DNA of 64,000 nucleotides. It comes from an uncultured Aquimarina sp. GTDB taxonomy: Bacteria > Bacteroidota > Bacteroidia > Flavobacteriales > Flavobacteriaceae. Each line of letters opens with the position of its first letter. Within the stretch, counting starts at the first letter, position 1. Positions 61,671 through 64,000 of this stretch are shown here, piece after piece. Under the pieces are notes generated by a model. It searched no databases, had not been told where the DNA came from, and saw nothing but the letters and a program-made list of their open reading frames with translations. The stretch spans positions 1 to 64,000 of the forward strand of contig CANLMN010000023.1 in NCBI GenBank assembly GCA_947492105.1, written 5' to 3'. A program made the position numbers and the translations under genes.

Positions 61671-64000
61671 AAAAATTAATTGCGTATTTTATAAAATACC
61701 ATGTAGCAGTCAATGTGATCGTATTGGCATTTTTTGCTTTTGGGATCGTAGGTGTTTTAGCTCTCAAATCATCTTTTTTTCCGTTAGTAGATTCCAAGAA
61801 TATTATTGTTGATATCGTCTATCCAGGAGCTTCTCCACAGGAGATTGAAGAAGGTGTGGTGCTCAAAATAGAGGATAATCTCAAAGGATTACAAGGAGTA
61901 GATCGTGTGACTTCAACTTCTAGAGAAAATAGCGGAACTATTACCGTAGAGATCAACAAAGGTGAGGATATTGATTTTATGCTGTTGGATGTGAAGAATG
62001 CTATTGATCGTGTTCCTAGTTTTCCGACAGGAATGGAACCTTTGGTGGTGTCCAAGCGAGAAGAGGTCAGAGAAACCATTAGTTTTGCTATTAGTGGCGA
62101 TGAGATTCCGTTGGTGACACTCAAACAAATTGCCAGGCAAGTCGAGAACGACCTAAGAGGTATTGATGGTATTTCGCAAATAGCAATCAGGGGATATCCA
62201 GAAGAAGAGATCGAAATAGCAGTAGATGAAAATAGCTTATTGGCATACAATCTTACCTTTGCAGAAATAGCAAAAGCAGTAGCTGATGTCAATATTTTGG
62301 TAACAGGAGGTACTATCAAAACGATAGAAGAAGAATATCTAATTCGAGCTAATAATCGCTCTTATTATGGAGAAGAACTCGCTAATCTCATAGTACGAGC
62401 CGATGCCTCTGGGAAACAAATAATGCTCAAAGACGTAGCGCAGATTAGAGATCGTTTTTCAGAAACACCAAATGCCTTGTATTTTGACGGAAACTTATCC
62501 GTGCAAATTTCGGTAACAAGCACCAATAGCGAAGATTTAATCTCATCGGCGGATAAGGTAAAAAAATATATAGAAAGTTTTAATCAGAAGTATACCAATA
62601 TCCGTTTGAATGTTTTGAGAGATCGTTCTATTACACTGAATCAAAGGACGGCTTTGTTGACAGAAAATGCTGCTGTCGGAATGCTCTTAGTTCTTCTGTT
62701 TCTGTCACTTTTTTTGAATACAAGATTGGCTTTTTGGGTTGCTTTTGGGTTACCTGTAGCCTTTTTGGGAATGTTTATTTTTGCAGGTCAATTTGATGTG
62801 ACAATTAATGTTTTGTCATTATTTGGAATGATTATCGTAATTGGGATTTTGGTTGATGATGGTATCGTGATTGCAGAGAATATTTACCAGCATTATGAGC
62901 AAGGAAAAAAACCAATACAAGCTGCAATTGATGGAACATTAGAGGTGATTCCTCCTATTATTTCTGCAGTGGTAACAACGATTTTGGCATTTTCAACTTT
63001 TTTGTTTCTCGATGGTAGGATCGGAGAGTTTTTTGGAGAGGTTTCTACAATTGTTATTCTTACATTAACGGTGTCATTGATAGAAGCTTTGATCATTTTA
63101 CCTGCGCATTTGGCACATTCTAAAGCTTTGAGGGTTCAAAAAGGAGAGATCTCACAAAAGCAAAATACCTTTTTTGCAAAAATGCGATACATCAATGTGT
63201 GGGGGGATCAATTAATGCGTTGGCTCCGTGATACCATTTATAGTCCGGCATTACGTTTTGCTTTGACGTATAAGGTATTGACTTTTTCATTTTTTGCTGT
63301 AGCATTTATTCTTACTATTGGCGCTGTGAGCGGAGGAATTATTGGAACAACATTATTTCCAAGAATAGCGAGTGATCGCGTGTCTGTAGATTTGGCTATG
63401 CCCAAGGGAACTAATCAACGTGTTACTGATTCTGTTATATCCATGATTGCAGAAAAAGCGGTACTGGTGAATCAAGAATTGACCAAAAAATATTTGATAG
63501 GAGAGGATTTTATAGGACAGGATTTGTTTGAGAATCAGATTAAGAGGATCAATACAGCTTCTAGTGCGTCTTTGGTGATTAATTTACTACCAGGAGAAGA
63601 GCGTCCGGATGCCATTAGTTCTGATTTGGTGGCAAATAGGCTTCGAGAACTTGTGGGGCCTGTTTATGGTGTAGAGCGACTGATCTTTGGTTCAGGAGGT
63701 AATTTTGGTGGTAGTCCTATTTCGGTTTCTTTATTGAGTAATACGGTAACTGATCTCAAAGGAGCCAAAAAAGAACTAAAAAAATGGCTCAATGAAAACC
63801 CACTACTCAAAGATGTCGCGGATAATGATCCAGCAGGTATCAAGGAAATTCGATTGAAATTAAAAGAAGATGCTTATCTGTTGGGACTCAATTTACGTTC
63901 TGTAATGAGTCAGGTAAGAGGTGGCTTTTTTGGAGTACAAGCACAACGTTTTCAAAGAGGGCAGGACGAAATTCGAATTTGGGTACGGTACGATAGGGCT
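61667..64000 (+). CDS. RND efflux transporter, inner-membrane pump (partial, cut by window end)
   Basis: The frame is open from ATG 61667 to the end of the window (778 codons). It begins MKKLIAYFIKYHVAVNVIVL, the first helix, then FFPLVDSKNIIVDIVYPGAS and PQEIEEGVV of the porter domain. Helices 2-6 include AVGMLLVLLFLSLFLNTRLA and the proton-relay motif GILVDDGIVIAENI with adjacent Asp residues in helix 4. The second porter half begins after ISGGIIGTTLFP-like sequence (SGGIIGTTLFPRIASDRVSV). It belongs to the AcrB/HAE-1-like superfamily; the substrate is unknown. The C-terminal quarter or more is missing because the window ends. Confidence 0.93.
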   Translation, partial: MKKLIAYFIKYHVAVNVIVLAFFAFGIVGVLALKSSFFPLVDSKNIIVDIVYPGASPQEIEEGVVLKIEDNLKGLQGVDRVTSTSRENSGTITVEINKGEDIDFMLLDVKNAIDRVPSFPTGMEPLVVSKREEVRETISFAISGDEIPLVTLKQIARQVENDLRGIDGISQIAIRGYPEEEIEIAVDENSLLAYNLTFAEIAKAVADVNILVTGGTIKTIEEEYLIRANNRSYYGEELANLIVRADASGKQIMLKDVAQIRDRFSETPNALYFDGNLSVQISVTSTNSEDLISSADKVKKYIESFNQKYTNIRLNVLRDRSITLNQRTALLTENAAVGMLLVLLFLSLFLNTRLAFWVAFGLPVAFLGMFIFAGQFDVTINVLSLFGMIIVIGILVDDGIVIAENIYQHYEQGKKPIQAAIDGTLEVIPPIISAVVTTILAFSTFLFLDGRIGEFFGEVSTIVILTLTVSLIEALIILPAHLAHSKALRVQKGEISQKQNTFFAKMRYINVWGDQLMRWLRDTIYSPALRFALTYKVLTFSFFAVAFILTIGAVSGGIIGTTLFPRIASDRVSVDLAMPKGTNQRVTDSVISMIAEKAVLVNQELTKKYLIGEDFIGQDLFENQIKRINTASSASLVINLLPGEERPDAISSDLVANRLRELVGPVYGVERLIFGSGGNFGGSPISVSLLSNTVTDLKGAKKELKKWLNENPLLKDVADNDPAGIKEIRLKLKEDAYLLGLNLRSVMSQVRGGFFGVQAQRFQRGQDEIRIWVRYDRA

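Noticed and set aside
61819-62319. 166-codon minus-strand frame inside the RND pump gene
   Set aside because: The plus strand has an uninterrupted RND protein with conserved motifs; the antisense frame is a by-product.

Overview
The window is AT-rich chromosomal DNA from a member of the Bacteroidota, most likely a marine Flavobacteriaceae. Four things point there. Two proteins end in type IX secretion (T9SS) sorting domains with the LYPNP/IYPNP motif. Several upstream regions carry the TAnnTTTG -7 promoter element. Malectin, kelch and TSP3 modules occur in one large secreted protein. The PafA phosphatase, M61 and M28 peptidases, DUF983 and DUF4369 proteins, and an ArsS arsenosugar pair are typical of the group. 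An Aquimarina-like genome is my guess, from protein style only.

1-5600 is an accessory, decaying region. It holds an orphan toxin-like tail, a lipoprotein cut by a REP hairpin, a truncated REP-associated tyrosine transposase (RAYT) between two ~128-bp direct repeats, the C-terminus of an IS982-type transposase, and a frameshifted RHS/YD-repeat pseudogene. The RHS gene ends in an intact NlpC/P60-like (TIGR02594-type) amidase domain and is followed by a lipoprotein that is a good immunity candidate. 5596-11165 is a type II secretion/type IV pilus-like cluster: two lipoproteins, a GspC/PilP-like protein, a PilX/bactofilin-like protein, two pseudopilins and GspF. No secretin, ATPase or major pseudopilin is present in the window.

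11365-23711 is housekeeping: gyrB, prfC, idi, a PTPS/QueD homologue, bcp, a DUF4369 lipoprotein, an M61 peptidase, a HAD phosphatase, an alpha/beta hydrolase with Asp at the nucleophile elbow, and an S1/P1 nuclease. 23864-31894 is a two-gene unit: a 2140-aa mosaic surface protein ending in a dockerin-like domain, then a protein with an N-terminal cohesin-like domain and a C-terminal T9SS signal. 32470-47005 holds pdhA and pdhC, an M28 peptidase, an SDR, a SprT-like protein, manC, a DUF389 protein, mlaE-mlaF, pafA, a beta-helix T9SS protein and a glycosyltransferase.

47202-64000 holds two ABC-F proteins, a LacI regulator, an orphan lipoprotein, a ~1-kb gene-free stretch, an SSS symporter, the arsenosugar pair with an FAD oxidoreductase, DUF983, MarR, and an RND efflux adaptor with its pump (cut by the window end).

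Two families of short non-coding repeats lie between genes, often at convergent 3' ends. Family A is a 137-bp, MITE-like, imperfectly palindromic element with three full copies and one fragment. Family B is ~110-130 bp with four copies. No tRNA, rRNA or CRISPR array was seen.
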